Shown here piece by piece: positions 25,244 to 33,491 of a DNA stretch of 64,000 bases (within the stretch, counting starts at the first letter, position 1; every line of letters starts with the position of its first letter). A program made the position numbers and the translations under genes. This stretch comes from Photobacterium sanctipauli (lineage in GTDB: Bacteria > Pseudomonadota > Gammaproteobacteria > Enterobacterales > Vibrionaceae): contig NZ_PYMA01000011.1 of NCBI RefSeq assembly GCF_003026495.1, forward strand, positions 1 through 64,000, written 5' to 3'. Below the pieces are notes generated by a model. It was not told where the DNA came from. It worked only from the letters and a program-made list of their open reading frames with translations, and searched no databases.

Positions 25244-27643
25244 TTACTCGGCTTGCTCAGTGATTTTGTGATCATCTTCCGCTTGGTTGAAAGAAGGCTG
25301 TACCGCCTGAATTGCCATCAATACACGCTCCGGGGTCGCCGGGGTATCCAATTTCGGGATCTGGCCTTGTTCAGCAACCGAAGCAATAGCATCGCGAAGC
25401 GCGCTCCATACCGACATACCCAGCATAAACGGCGGCTCACCAACCGCTTTCGAGTTGAAAACGGTATCTTCCGGGTTGCTGCGGTTTTGGAGCAAATGGG
25501 TACGAAAATCTATCGGCATGTCGGCAATGGCTGGGATCTTGTAGCTTGCCGGGCCGTTGGTCATCAAGCGGCCTTGCTCGTTCCAGATCAGCTCCTCGGT
25601 TGTTAGCCAACCCACACCCTGGATGAAGCCGCCTTCAATCTGGCCGATATCAATAGCCGGGTTTAGCGATGCGCCAACATCATGAAGGATGTCTGCACGC
25701 AGGATCTTGTATTCACCGGTTAGGGTATCGACAATCACTTCCGAGCAAGATGCGCCGTAGGCGTAGTAGTAGAACGGGCGACCCTTGGCTTGCTGGTGGT
25801 CGTAATAAATCTTCGGCGTACGGTAGAAACCGGTGCTAGAGAGCGAAACTTGGTTGAAGTAAGCCTGCTGGATAAAATCTTCGAACGGGATCAGCTTCTC
25901 GCGGATCATCACCATGCCGTTTTTGAACACCACATCTTCCGGGCTGACACCATAGTGGCTGCTGCCAAACTCGACCAAGCGGCGCTTGATGGTTTGGGCG
26001 GCATTTTGTGCTGCCTTACCGTTCAGGTCGGTGCCGGACGAGGCCGCCGTTGGCGAGGTGTTAGGTACCTTGTCGGTATTGGTTGCGGTGATCTGGATGC
26101 GGCTGATATCAACTTGGAACTCTTCTGCCACGATCTGCGCGACTTTGGTATTCAAGCCCTGACCCATTTCGGTGCCACCGTGGTTTAGGTGGATACTGCC
26201 ATCGGTGTAGATATGGACAAGGGCACCGGCTTGGTTCAAGAAGGTGGCGGTAAAGGAAATACCAAACTTAACCGGGGTGATCGCCAAGCCTTTTTTCAGG
26301 ATCGGGCTGGTGGCATTGAATTCGGCAATTTCTTTGCGGCGATGGTGATAGTCGCTGCTGGCTTCCAATTGCTCGGTGATCTCCGGCAGGAAGTTGTCTT
26401 CTACTGTCTGGTAGTAGTGGGTCACGTTACGGTCTTCTTGGCCGTAGTAGTTACGCTTACGTACTTCCAGCGGATCTTTGTTCAGGTAAAGCGCAATCTC
26501 ATCCATGATGTGTTCAATGGTCATCATCCCCTGCGGGCCACCAAATCCGCGGTAGGCGGTATTCGATGCGGTATTGGTTTTACAGCGGTGGCCTGTCACC
26601 GTGGCGTCGCCAAGGTAGTAGGCATTGTCAGAGTGGAACATGGCACGATCGACAATTGAGCTCGATAGATCCGGTGAGTAGCCACAGTTGCCCGTTACTG
26701 TAATATCAATGCCTTGGATTCGGCCGGTATCATCAAAGCCAACCTTGTACTGGTTGTAGAACGGGTGACGCTTACCGGTCGAGGTCATGTCTTCGTTACG
26801 CAGCAAGCGCATTTTCGCTGGACGACCCGTTAGGTGGGCAATAACAGCTGAAAGGCATGCAGGTGAAGCCGCTTGGGTTTCCTTGCCGCCAAAACCACCG
26901 CCCATGCGGCGCATGTCGATCATGACCTTGTGCATAGGGACACCCAGCACTTCGGCCACCAGCTTTTGTACTTCAGTCGGGTTCTGGGTTGAGGTGTAGA
27001 CAATCATGCCGCCGTCTTCGGTCGGCACCACGCTACTGGTTTGGGTTTCAAGATAGAAATGCTCCTGGCCACCGATTTCGATATCGCCTTCCAGGACATG
27101 TTTTGCCTTGGCTAGCGCATCGGCGGAGTTGCCGCGCTGCTGGCGGTGGCTGTCGGTGACAAACAGCTTTTTCGCCAGCGCTTCTTTAACGTCCAGTACG
27201 GCTGGCAGGGGCTCATACTCGATAATGGCTGCATGTGCTGCCTTGCGGGCGGTTTCCAGATCACTGGCGGCCACGGCAATCACGGGCTGGCCGTAGTATT
27301 CCACCTTGCCATCGGCAAGCAGGGGATCACCCGGTAGGATGGCACCGATATCAAGTTGTCCCGGTACATCTTCACTGGTGATAGCAATGGCCACGCCGTC
27401 GAATTCGTAACATGGGCTAACGTCGATATGGCTGATGTTGGCGTGGGCCTGGGTACTTAGGCGCGCGTAAACGTGCAATTGGTTTGGGAACTCCAGGCGA
27501 TCATCAATATAGACTGCCTCGCCGGTCACTTGCTTTGCCGCACTGTCATGCTTGACGCTTTTTCCAACACCGGTTTTTAGATCTTGTTTTGCGATGGCAA
27601 CCATCTCTTCGTGGCTCATTGCCGCTTTGTGTGGATTAGACAT
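25244..27643 (-). CDS. xdhB: Xanthine dehydrogenase, molybdopterin-binding subunit
   Basis: A 799-residue catalytic subunit that hydroxylates hypoxanthine and xanthine to urate. It shows the small-domain GKSVKHDSAAKQVTGEAVYIDD, the GGFGGKE motif, the Moco region with GQGLNTKVAQIVAEEF, YRGFGGPQGM (which reads AYRGFGGPQG), and the C-terminal KAVGEPPFMLG with the catalytic Glu region. Length equals Pseudomonas XdhB. Its ATG overlaps the xdhA stop by 8 bases, so the two are coupled. XdhC, next downstream, loads its cofactor. No separate partner subunit is needed, since FAD and iron-sulfur centres are on XdhA. Confidence 0.95.
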   Translation of the reverse strand: MSNPHKAAMSHEEMVAIAKQDLKTGVGKSVKHDSAAKQVTGEAVYIDDRLEFPNQLHVYARLSTQAHANISHIDVSPCYEFDGVAIAITSEDVPGQLDIGAILPGDPLLADGKVEYYGQPVIAVAASDLETARKAAHAAIIEYEPLPAVLDVKEALAKKLFVTDSHRQQRGNSADALAKAKHVLEGDIEIGGQEHFYLETQTSSVVPTEDGGMIVYTSTQNPTEVQKLVAEVLGVPMHKVMIDMRRMGGGFGGKETQAASPACLSAVIAHLTGRPAKMRLLRNEDMTSTGKRHPFYNQYKVGFDDTGRIQGIDITVTGNCGYSPDLSSSIVDRAMFHSDNAYYLGDATVTGHRCKTNTASNTAYRGFGGPQGMMTIEHIMDEIALYLNKDPLEVRKRNYYGQEDRNVTHYYQTVEDNFLPEITEQLEASSDYHHRRKEIAEFNATSPILKKGLAITPVKFGISFTATFLNQAGALVHIYTDGSIHLNHGGTEMGQGLNTKVAQIVAEEFQVDISRIQITATNTDKVPNTSPTAASSGTDLNGKAAQNAAQTIKRRLVEFGSSHYGVSPEDVVFKNGMVMIREKLIPFEDFIQQAYFNQVSLSSTGFYRTPKIYYDHQQAKGRPFYYYAYGASCSEVIVDTLTGEYKILRADILHDVGASLNPAIDIGQIEGGFIQGVGWLTTEELIWNEQGRLMTNGPASYKIPAIADMPIDFRTHLLQNRSNPEDTVFNSKAVGEPPFMLGMSVWSALRDAIASVAEQGQIPKLDTPATPERVLMAIQAVQPSFNQAEDDHKITEQAE

Positions 27644-29096
27644 AAGACGTTACCCTCGTTTGGATCGTGTTGTTGGTGTTTTGCTGTTCGATGAAGTAGC
27701 GGTGGAGCATGTTGGCCGCGGTGAGGGTGCGGTACTCCTTGCTGGCCCTGAAATCGGAAAGCGGCTCAAAGTCATTGCTCAGTGCTGCCATGGCAGCTTT
27801 GACTGTCGACAGGTTCCACGGTTGGCCAAGTAGGGTTTGCTCACACTGGCTCGCGCGCTTAGGTGTTGCCGCCATGCCACCGAAAGCAATTCTGGCTTGG
27901 GTCACAATGCCGTTGTCAATGCTGATATTGAATGCACCGCACACTGCCGAAATATCGTCATCCAGGCGCTTCGACAGTTTGTAAGCCCGGAATGCTGGGG
28001 CTTTATCGTTCGTCGACTTAGGCTTGGGAATGATGATCTTCTCGATAAACTCAGAAGGTTGCTGTGCCGTTACCTTGTAGCTAATGAAGTAATCTTCAAG
28101 CGGGATGATGCGGGTATGCTCGCCACGGCGAAGCTTAATACTGGCATCCAAGGCAATAAGAAGTGGCGGCGCATCGCCAATAGGAGACGCATTGGCAATG
28201 TTGCCGCCGAGGGTTCCCTGATTTCGAACTTGCAGCGAGGCAAAGCGATGCAGCAGTTCACCAAAATCTGGATAGTAGTGATGCAGGGTGTTGTAACTGT
28301 CGCTAATTGGTCGGTTGGCGCCAATCACGATGCTATCGCCTGCCGTGTCACACACCTTCATGTCATCGACCAAGTTCACGCTGATCAAGGTTTTGATTTC
28401 GCGGTGGAATTGGGTGACTTCCAATGCTAAGTCTGTGCCGCCAGCCACCAGTTTGGCTTCCGGGTGCTCAAGCAGTAGATCGGCTAGTTCAGCTGTTGTT
28501 GTAGGCGAGAAACTGGTTAGGTCGCCAAGGGCCAATGTTGCAGGTTGGCCAGCGATGGATTCCAGTTTGCTAATGGTTTGCTGCTCAAGTTCGGCAAACT
28601 GATCAAGCAAAGGTTTTTCGGTTGATAGCGAAAGGGCGGCATCAACAATGGGGCGGTAGCCAGTACAGCGGCATAGGTTACCGGCAAGCGACTCCATAAC
28701 ATCGGCTTTGCTGGCGTTAGGGGTGTTTTTGCCTAACGCAAACATCGACATGATAAATCCAGGGGTGCAGTAACCGCACTGGGAGCCATGGAAATCGACA
28801 ACGGCTTGCTGGACCGGATGTAGGGAGCGGTCCTTGTTTTGTAAGTCTTCAACAGTGATAAGTTGTTTTCCGTGTAGGGCGGAAACAAACGTCAGGCATG
28901 AGTTAACAGAGCGATAGCGAAGCTCGCCATCGACTAATTCACCCAAGACAACGGTGCATGCACCGCAGTCGCCTGAGCCACAACCTTCTTTTGTGCCGGT
29001 TTTATTGATTTTGGTTCGCAGGTAATTAAGCACTGTCATGTTGGGAGACAGATCTTTTTCTTGTTTTATTTCCTGATTCAGTAAGAACGTAATCAA
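27636..29096 (-). CDS. xdhA: Xanthine dehydrogenase, FeS/FAD subunit
   Basis: A 486-residue small subunit that carries two [2Fe-2S] centres and FAD and passes electrons to NAD+. The N-terminal plant-type cluster is CGSGDCGACTVV with a later CLTF; the second, helical cluster is QCGYCTPGFIMSM with CRCTGYRP. The FAD-binding part has LVAGGTDLALEV, IGANRPISDS and RNQGTLGGNIANASPIGD. The start is TTG at 29096, preceded by a perfect GAGGAGG 4 bases away; an upstream ATG at 29144 has no such site and adds 16 residues foreign to the family. It is first in xdhA-xdhB-xdhC-guaD-orf108. Two RutR-type boxes and a GntR-type palindrome lie upstream. Confidence 0.93.
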   Translation of the reverse strand: MITFLLNQEIKQEKDLSPNMTVLNYLRTKINKTGTKEGCGSGDCGACTVVLGELVDGELRYRSVNSCLTFVSALHGKQLITVEDLQNKDRSLHPVQQAVVDFHGSQCGYCTPGFIMSMFALGKNTPNASKADVMESLAGNLCRCTGYRPIVDAALSLSTEKPLLDQFAELEQQTISKLESIAGQPATLALGDLTSFSPTTTAELADLLLEHPEAKLVAGGTDLALEVTQFHREIKTLISVNLVDDMKVCDTAGDSIVIGANRPISDSYNTLHHYYPDFGELLHRFASLQVRNQGTLGGNIANASPIGDAPPLLIALDASIKLRRGEHTRIIPLEDYFISYKVTAQQPSEFIEKIIIPKPKSTNDKAPAFRAYKLSKRLDDDISAVCGAFNISIDNGIVTQARIAFGGMAATPKRASQCEQTLLGQPWNLSTVKAAMAALSNDFEPLSDFRASKEYRTLTAANMLHRYFIEQQNTNNTIQTRVTSYV

Positions 29097-29129
29097 GCGA
29101 CCTCCTCGTTGTCGATTCGAATAATTTTC

Positions 29130-29143
29130 TGACCTTTGGGTCA
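29130..29143. promoter_or_regulatory. RutR-type box 1 upstream of xdhA
   Basis: TGACC-N4-GGTCA, a perfect 5-bp inverted repeat 34 bases upstream of the TTG start of xdhA. It matches the core of the RutR operator (TTGACC-N4-GGTCAA). Confidence 0.6.
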
Positions 29144-29156
29144 ATAATTGTTCATC

Positions 29157-29172
29157 TTGACCCTTTGGTCAA
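29157..29172. promoter_or_regulatory. RutR-type box 2 upstream of xdhA
   Basis: TTGACC-CTTT-GGTCAA, a perfect 6-bp inverted repeat that agrees with the published E. coli RutR consensus TTGACCA-N2-TGGTCAA at all but one defined position. It is 28 bases from box 1 (centre to centre), so two dimers could bind side by side. The likely binder is the RutR-like protein at 8267-8884. Confidence 0.65.
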
Positions 29173-29490
29173 CTATTTTGTTACAAGTGCGCAACATTGG
29201 TTTTCGTGATGTGTTTTTTGCCTTGTTTAAGATCAATGGGTTATCCTTTGTGTGGCTTGTGATTGAAATGTTAAATTGTGGGCTGGCTATAAAAGCAATG
29301 AAATGTGGCTATGGTGGTGGTTTGGTGTTTTTTATGCTGGATTTTTGGTGGGTGGTGGTGGTATTGGTTGCTTTAATTGACGCTAACGGTGCAATACTTT
29401 GCTAGGGCTGGCTAAATTCTGAGCAGTTATTTTTCGATAAATATAATAAAAATCAATGAGTTGAATGTTGTTGACAATTTTATTGTTATT

Positions 29491-29502
29491 TTGTGTACAC
29501 AA
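29491..29502. promoter_or_regulatory. Putative GntR operator between xdhA and the GntR gene
   Basis: TTGTGTACACAA, a perfect 12-bp palindrome. It lies 394 bases before the xdhA start, just past the GntR gene terminator. The 29173-29490 region between it and the RutR-type boxes is AT/GT-rich and holds no gene I can support, so a long xdhA leader or a distant operator is implied. Confidence 0.6.
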
Positions 29503-29507
29503 TAAAA

Positions 29508-29530
29508 TGAAAAGCCGCAGGTTTGCGGCT
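29508..29530 (-). terminator. Terminator of the GntR-family gene
   Basis: A stem AGCCGCA (29513-29519) with TGCGGCT (29524-29530), a four-base loop, and TTTCATTTT following on the minus strand. It is 9 bases past the GntR gene stop. Confidence 0.8.
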
Positions 29531-29539
29531 TCGGGGAGG

Positions 29540-30274
29540 TTAGCTTTTTTGCTTGATCACATTGGAGAAAACGACATGGAGATCATTGGACGCGTCTTCC
29601 GCATCAAGGTTTAGCTTTGAGCGTATATGGCTGAGGTGTTCAACCATCAAGGTGTGGGCCTTGGCCTTGTCACCCGCCTCGATAGCATCAAGCAAAACGG
29701 TGTGTTCATCAAGGGAGCAATTTGATTGATGGCCTGATTCAAACTGAGCAATGAGCAGTGAGGTTTGGGACACCAAGCTGCGCTGGAAAGTGAGCATTGG
29801 CGCATTGTTGGCCATCTCTGCCATCTTGAGGTGGAACTCCCCCGAAAGGCGAATTCCGCGGCCTAGATCTTCTAAGGCGTAGGCGGCAGACTCTTCCTCG
29901 ACAAGTTTCCGGCATTCCTTGATTTGCTCTGGGGTGGCATTTTCAACCGCCAATTCTGTAATTGCCAACTCCAGAATTTCGCGCGCTTTGAAAATTTGCT
30001 TGGCTTCTTCGACGGTTGGCTCTGCCACGATAGCCCCGCGGTTAGGGCGAATGACCACAACTTGCTCGAGGGATAGGCGCAGTAAGGCACGGCGGATAAT
30101 GGTTCGGCTTACACCAAATATTTCAGCCAGCGCCTCTTCGTTGAGTTTGGTACCAGGAGGAAGCCGTTGTTCAAGAATGGCATCGAAAATATGGCAATAG
30201 ACGATATCGTCCTGTGTCTGGTTGGGAGACTTGGGCTTACTCTTTTTTCGCACCGACTTATTAAGACTAGTCAT
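29540..30274 (-). CDS. GntR/FadR-subfamily (FCD) regulator of purine catabolism
   Basis: A 244-residue regulator with an N-terminal GntR winged helix (LPPGTKLNEEALAEIFGVSRTIIRRAL, then VVVIRPNRGAIVAEPT) and a C-terminal FCD ligand-binding domain whose metal-ligand residues lie in FHLKMAEMA and in the late DEHTVLLDAIEAGD and MVEHLSHIRSKL. Its gene sits directly upstream of xdhABC-guaD. A TTGTRTACAA palindrome lies 77 bases upstream of its own start, and the same palindrome precedes gcl, puuE, xdhA and (weaker) aceB, so I infer that it binds that site, in the manner of the GntR-type HpxS of Klebsiella hpx genes. Start ATG 30274 gives a normal N-terminus; an AGAGGA lies 12 bases upstream. A ligand such as allantoin, allantoate or ureidoglycolate is plausible but untested. 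Confidence 0.82.
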   Translation of the reverse strand: MTSLNKSVRKKSKPKSPNQTQDDIVYCHIFDAILEQRLPPGTKLNEEALAEIFGVSRTIIRRALLRLSLEQVVVIRPNRGAIVAEPTVEEAKQIFKAREILELAITELAVENATPEQIKECRKLVEEESAAYALEDLGRGIRLSGEFHLKMAEMANNAPMLTFQRSLVSQTSLLIAQFESGHQSNCSLDEHTVLLDAIEAGDKAKAHTLMVEHLSHIRSKLNLDAEDASNDLHVVFSNVIKQKS

Positions 30275-30350
30275 GCTGACGCAAAATCCTCTTTCGCCTG
30301 TAAAAACATATAAACCTATTATGGCTTTTGAAGGCAAATAATACCGGATT

Positions 30351-30360
30351 TTGTATACAA
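30351..30360. promoter_or_regulatory. Putative autoregulatory GntR operator
   Basis: TTGTATACAA, a perfect 10-bp palindrome 77 bases before the GntR gene start, in the gap after nasA. It shares the core of the gcl and puuE sites and suggests autoregulation. Confidence 0.62.
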
Positions 30361-30373
30361 TTTTCTAGCTACG

Positions 30374-33058
30374 TCATGTTTTTGACTGCACTGTTGCGGA
30401 TTGTTCAACGAGGTCTTGAATTTCAACCAAACAGTTCCCGCAACCAGAGCCAGCTTGGGTGCAATGGGTGACCTGCTCTGCCGAGGTTAATCGTTGCTGC
30501 TCGATGGCTTGCCGAATGGCTTTTTCACCCACATTTTTACACACGCATACCAGTCGGCCGGTGGCACTGCCTGGGTCTGTTTTGCCAGTGAACAGCGATT
30601 GGACCAATCCGTCAGCCAGCGGGCGATTGAGTATGGTGAACAGGTACTCGGTGTCTTGCCCGTTGAGGTTATCGGCAACCACCATGGCTGCGGTAACTTT
30701 GCCGTTAGCCAAGTGGGCGAAACGGTGTTGCTCACTATGGTTGATGCTGATGAGTTGCGAGCTAGCAATGTGCTTGATTAAGCTTTGCAGTTGCTCGCCC
30801 AGTTGGCTGGGAGTAAGGGCTGAGGTGATGCGGTACAACAGCCCTCGGTTAATGGTTTGCTTGGTCCAGAATGAGCCGGCTAGCCGGTTTAGCTGCTTGC
30901 TATCAATGGCGCTGTCGACAACAAGCTGCGCCTCGCTTTGCTGCCAAAATGGCGAGATGGCAACTGGGGTGTGCTTAAACTCAGGTTGGCCCGAGATAGG
31001 GTCGGTATCGGGGCTGATCAGCGCCGTGACCTTGCCCATATTGGTGTTGTTGTCGCTCCAGTGAAACGCAGTGAACAGGTTGCCCTTTTTGACGTTTTGC
31101 CCGATGTTCACCCGAAAGTAAGCTTGGCCTTGTTGGTTGTGCAATTGTGCTATATCACCGCAATTTAGCTGACTTTTGCTGGCATCTTCTAGGGAGATCG
31201 TGACAGTTGGCTCGCTGGTGTGCTCCGACAACCGTGGTGATAGTCCTGTACGAGTCATGGTATGCCAGTGATCGCGGAAGCGTCCGGTATTGAGCAGCAA
31301 TGGGTAACTACGACTTGGTTGGTTGATAGCTGGCCTGAAAGGACAGGCGATGAATTGGGCCTTGCCGGATGGGGTGGCAAATTGCCCGTCTGATAACAGG
31401 CGTGGTGATGGCTGGTCGAGTGTTTTGACTGGCCATTGCTGCGGCTTTAATTGATGGTATTGCTCGGTGGTTAATTGGCCTAGCCCCGATAGGTTCAGCA
31501 ACCGTGAGTTGGCGCCGCTGTTGCCGAGTGTTGTTAGTTGGCAATATTCCTGGAAAATGTCAGCTTCATGCTGATACTGGAAGGCTTCCACGAAGCCCAT
31601 TCTCTTTGCGACTTCGCTGATGATCCACCAATCGGGCTTTCCTTCTCCCGGGGTTGGCAACAGGCGCCGCTGGCGTGAAATACGTCGCTCCGAGTTGGTT
31701 ACCGTACCCGATTTCTCGCTCCAACCTTGGGCGGGTAGTTTTACATGGGCGTGGCGCAGGGTATCGTTGTCAGCCATACAATCAGACACCACCACCAAGG
31801 GGCACTGGTTGAGAATACGGTTGATCCGCTGGTTATCAGGCAGGCTTACGGCCGGGTTGGTCGCCATCACCCACACTGCCTTAATCTCACCTTGCTCAGT
31901 GGCCTCGAACATGTCCATGGCCTTGCGACCGGGCTCTTTCGCCAATGTCTCGGTTTGCCAGAATTGGCTGATCAGCTCATGGTGCGCCGGGTGGCCAAAA
32001 TCCATATGGCTTGCCAGCATATTGGCCAGCCCGCCGACTTCACGCCCTCCCATGGCATTGGGTTGGCCGGTGACTGAAAAAGGGGTACTTCCCGGTAGGC
32101 CAATTCGACCGGTGGCAAGGTGGCAGTTGATAATACTGTTCACCTTGTTGGTGCCGCTGGTGGATTGGTTGATGCCTTGGGAATAGATAGTCACGGTTTT
32201 ATCGTGCTCGGCGAAGAGTTGGTAGAAGGCCACGATTTGTTCGGCGGATAGCCCGGTTTCGACTTCGATATTCTCTATCGAAGAAAACTCTTCAGCCATA
32301 GCAAGGGCAAGGTCTAGCCCTTCGGTATGGTTGTTAATGTATGCTTGGTTGAGCTGATCGTGGGTGTTGAGGTAGGCGAGTAAGCCATTGAAAAGGGCAA
32401 CATCGCTGCCGGAGTTGAGTGGCAAGTGCAGGTCGGCAATATCGCAACTGGCCGTTTTCCTGGGGTCGATAACCACCACTTTGGTGTTGTGTTTCGCTTT
32501 GGCGGCTTTTAGGCGCTGGAACAACACCGGGTGGCACCAAGCCAAATTGGAACCTGTTAATATCACCAGCTCCGCTTGCTCTATATCTTCATAGCAGCCA
32601 GGGACGATATCGGCCCCAAAGGCGCGTTTGTGCCCTGCAACCGATGAAGACATACATAGTCTTGAGTTGGTGTCGATATTGCTACTGCCGATGAAGCCTT
32701 TCATCAGCTTATTCGCCACATAGTAATCTTCGGTGAGCAGCTGGCCGGAGACATAAAATGCGACAGCATGGCGACCGTGCTCTTTAATGATTTGGTTAAA
32801 TTGCTTGGCGACAAAATCCAGCGCATGCGACCAATCACAGCTTTTGCCATAGACGGAAGGGCTAAGTAGTCGCCCTTCATGGCCGACCGTTTCCCCAAGG
32901 GCTAAACCTTTGGTACACAGTTTGCCGAAATTGGCCGGGTGCTCAGCGTCACCGCGAATATCCAGTGTGCCTTGCTTATTGGCTTTGGCTTCGATGCCGC
33001 AACCAACGCCGCAATAGGCGCAAGTTGTCTTAATCCATTTCTCTGTGCTGTTCTTCAT
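30374..33058 (-). CDS. nasA: Assimilatory nitrate reductase catalytic subunit with BFD domain
   Basis: A cytoplasmic molybdenum bis-MGD enzyme of 894 residues that reduces nitrate to nitrite. The N-terminal [4Fe-4S] motif is CAYCGVGCGIEA with a later LCTKG. Family blocks are SRLCMSSSVAGHKRAFGAD, GSNLAWCHPVLFQRL, VIDPRKTASCDIADLHL, TGQPNAMGGREVGGLANML and CMADNDTLRHAHVKLPA. The last ~55 residues are a BFD-like [2Fe-2S] domain (VCVCKNVGEKAIR, then GSGCGNCLVEI), as in NasA of enterobacteria. There is no NasB-type flavoprotein here, so the electron donor is unknown. I start at ATG 33058, which follows GAGGCGGCG; a TTG six codons earlier has no better site. It diverges from cobA-nirBD and has its own sigma-54 promoter. 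Confidence 0.93.
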   Translation of the reverse strand: MKNSTEKWIKTTCAYCGVGCGIEAKANKQGTLDIRGDAEHPANFGKLCTKGLALGETVGHEGRLLSPSVYGKSCDWSHALDFVAKQFNQIIKEHGRHAVAFYVSGQLLTEDYYVANKLMKGFIGSSNIDTNSRLCMSSSVAGHKRAFGADIVPGCYEDIEQAELVILTGSNLAWCHPVLFQRLKAAKAKHNTKVVVIDPRKTASCDIADLHLPLNSGSDVALFNGLLAYLNTHDQLNQAYINNHTEGLDLALAMAEEFSSIENIEVETGLSAEQIVAFYQLFAEHDKTVTIYSQGINQSTSGTNKVNSIINCHLATGRIGLPGSTPFSVTGQPNAMGGREVGGLANMLASHMDFGHPAHHELISQFWQTETLAKEPGRKAMDMFEATEQGEIKAVWVMATNPAVSLPDNQRINRILNQCPLVVVSDCMADNDTLRHAHVKLPAQGWSEKSGTVTNSERRISRQRRLLPTPGEGKPDWWIISEVAKRMGFVEAFQYQHEADIFQEYCQLTTLGNSGANSRLLNLSGLGQLTTEQYHQLKPQQWPVKTLDQPSPRLLSDGQFATPSGKAQFIACPFRPAINQPSRSYPLLLNTGRFRDHWHTMTRTGLSPRLSEHTSEPTVTISLEDASKSQLNCGDIAQLHNQQGQAYFRVNIGQNVKKGNLFTAFHWSDNNTNMGKVTALISPDTDPISGQPEFKHTPVAISPFWQQSEAQLVVDSAIDSKQLNRLAGSFWTKQTINRGLLYRITSALTPSQLGEQLQSLIKHIASSQLISINHSEQHRFAHLANGKVTAAMVVADNLNGQDTEYLFTILNRPLADGLVQSLFTGKTDPGSATGRLVCVCKNVGEKAIRQAIEQQRLTSAEQVTHCTQAGSGCGNCLVEIQDLVEQSATVQSKT

Positions 33059-33121
33059 CGCCGCCTCTTCTTTCAATCTATTTAGCTTTGCTGGCTATTC
33101 CTTTTATCTGTGAATGAATAT

Positions 33122-33137
33122 GGCAATAACCGCGCCA
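33122..33137 (-). promoter_or_regulatory. Sigma-54 promoter of nasA
   Basis: On the minus strand, TGGCGCGGTTATTGCC has the GG-N10-GC spacing and matches the sigma-54 consensus TGGCACG-N4-TTGCW in 6 of the 7 -24 bases and all of TTGC. It lies 64-79 bases upstream of the nasA start codon. Confidence 0.78.
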
Positions 33138-33291
33138 ACTCTTTTTTCACTGCGGATCCGCTAAACAGATAGAGAAAAAAAGGTATCAAGCCCTGTTGGT
33201 GGTATTTTATTTTGCTTGTACTACTTTGTAGGTACTTGTTGTGGTGTTTTGTCTTGTTTATGCGTCGAAATTGGTGCAATTGGCTGTTTTA

Positions 33292-33310
33292 TTGCACGGC
33301 TTGAGTGCAA
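33292..33310. promoter_or_regulatory. NtrC-type enhancer site between nasA and cobA
   Basis: TTGCAC-N7-GTGCAA, a perfect inverted repeat of the form GCAC-N7-GTGC found in enterobacterial NtrC sites. It stands about 110 bases from the cobA -24 element and 155 from the nasA -24 element, suitable for an enhancer serving both. A single GGTGCA half-site lies at 33273-33278. Confidence 0.75.
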
Positions 33311-33421
33311 GTCTCAGCGAATCCGGCCAACAGCCACTAACTGGCGAATACTTGATTGATGATTTTTAAGCTATTTAAAAACAATGGGTTGTGTTGGTTT
33401 GGGCTTGGGTTTCCCGCGAGG

Positions 33422-33437
33422 TGGCATTGTCTTTGCT
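33422..33437 (+). promoter_or_regulatory. Sigma-54 promoter of cobA-nirBD
   Basis: TGGCATTGTCTTTGCT, with GG-N10-GC spacing and intact TTGCT in the -12 element. It lies 55-70 bases upstream of cobA. Confidence 0.8.
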
Positions 33438-33491
33438 CTGGTCTAGCCAGAGTGATTAACAGCGTACACGGAAAGTACCAGTGAGGATGCA

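Noticed and set aside
29148..29405. 85-codon frame upstream of xdhA
   Set aside because: It overlaps the RutR-type box region, has no ribosome-binding site, and encodes a low-complexity hydrophobic peptide with poor codon character.
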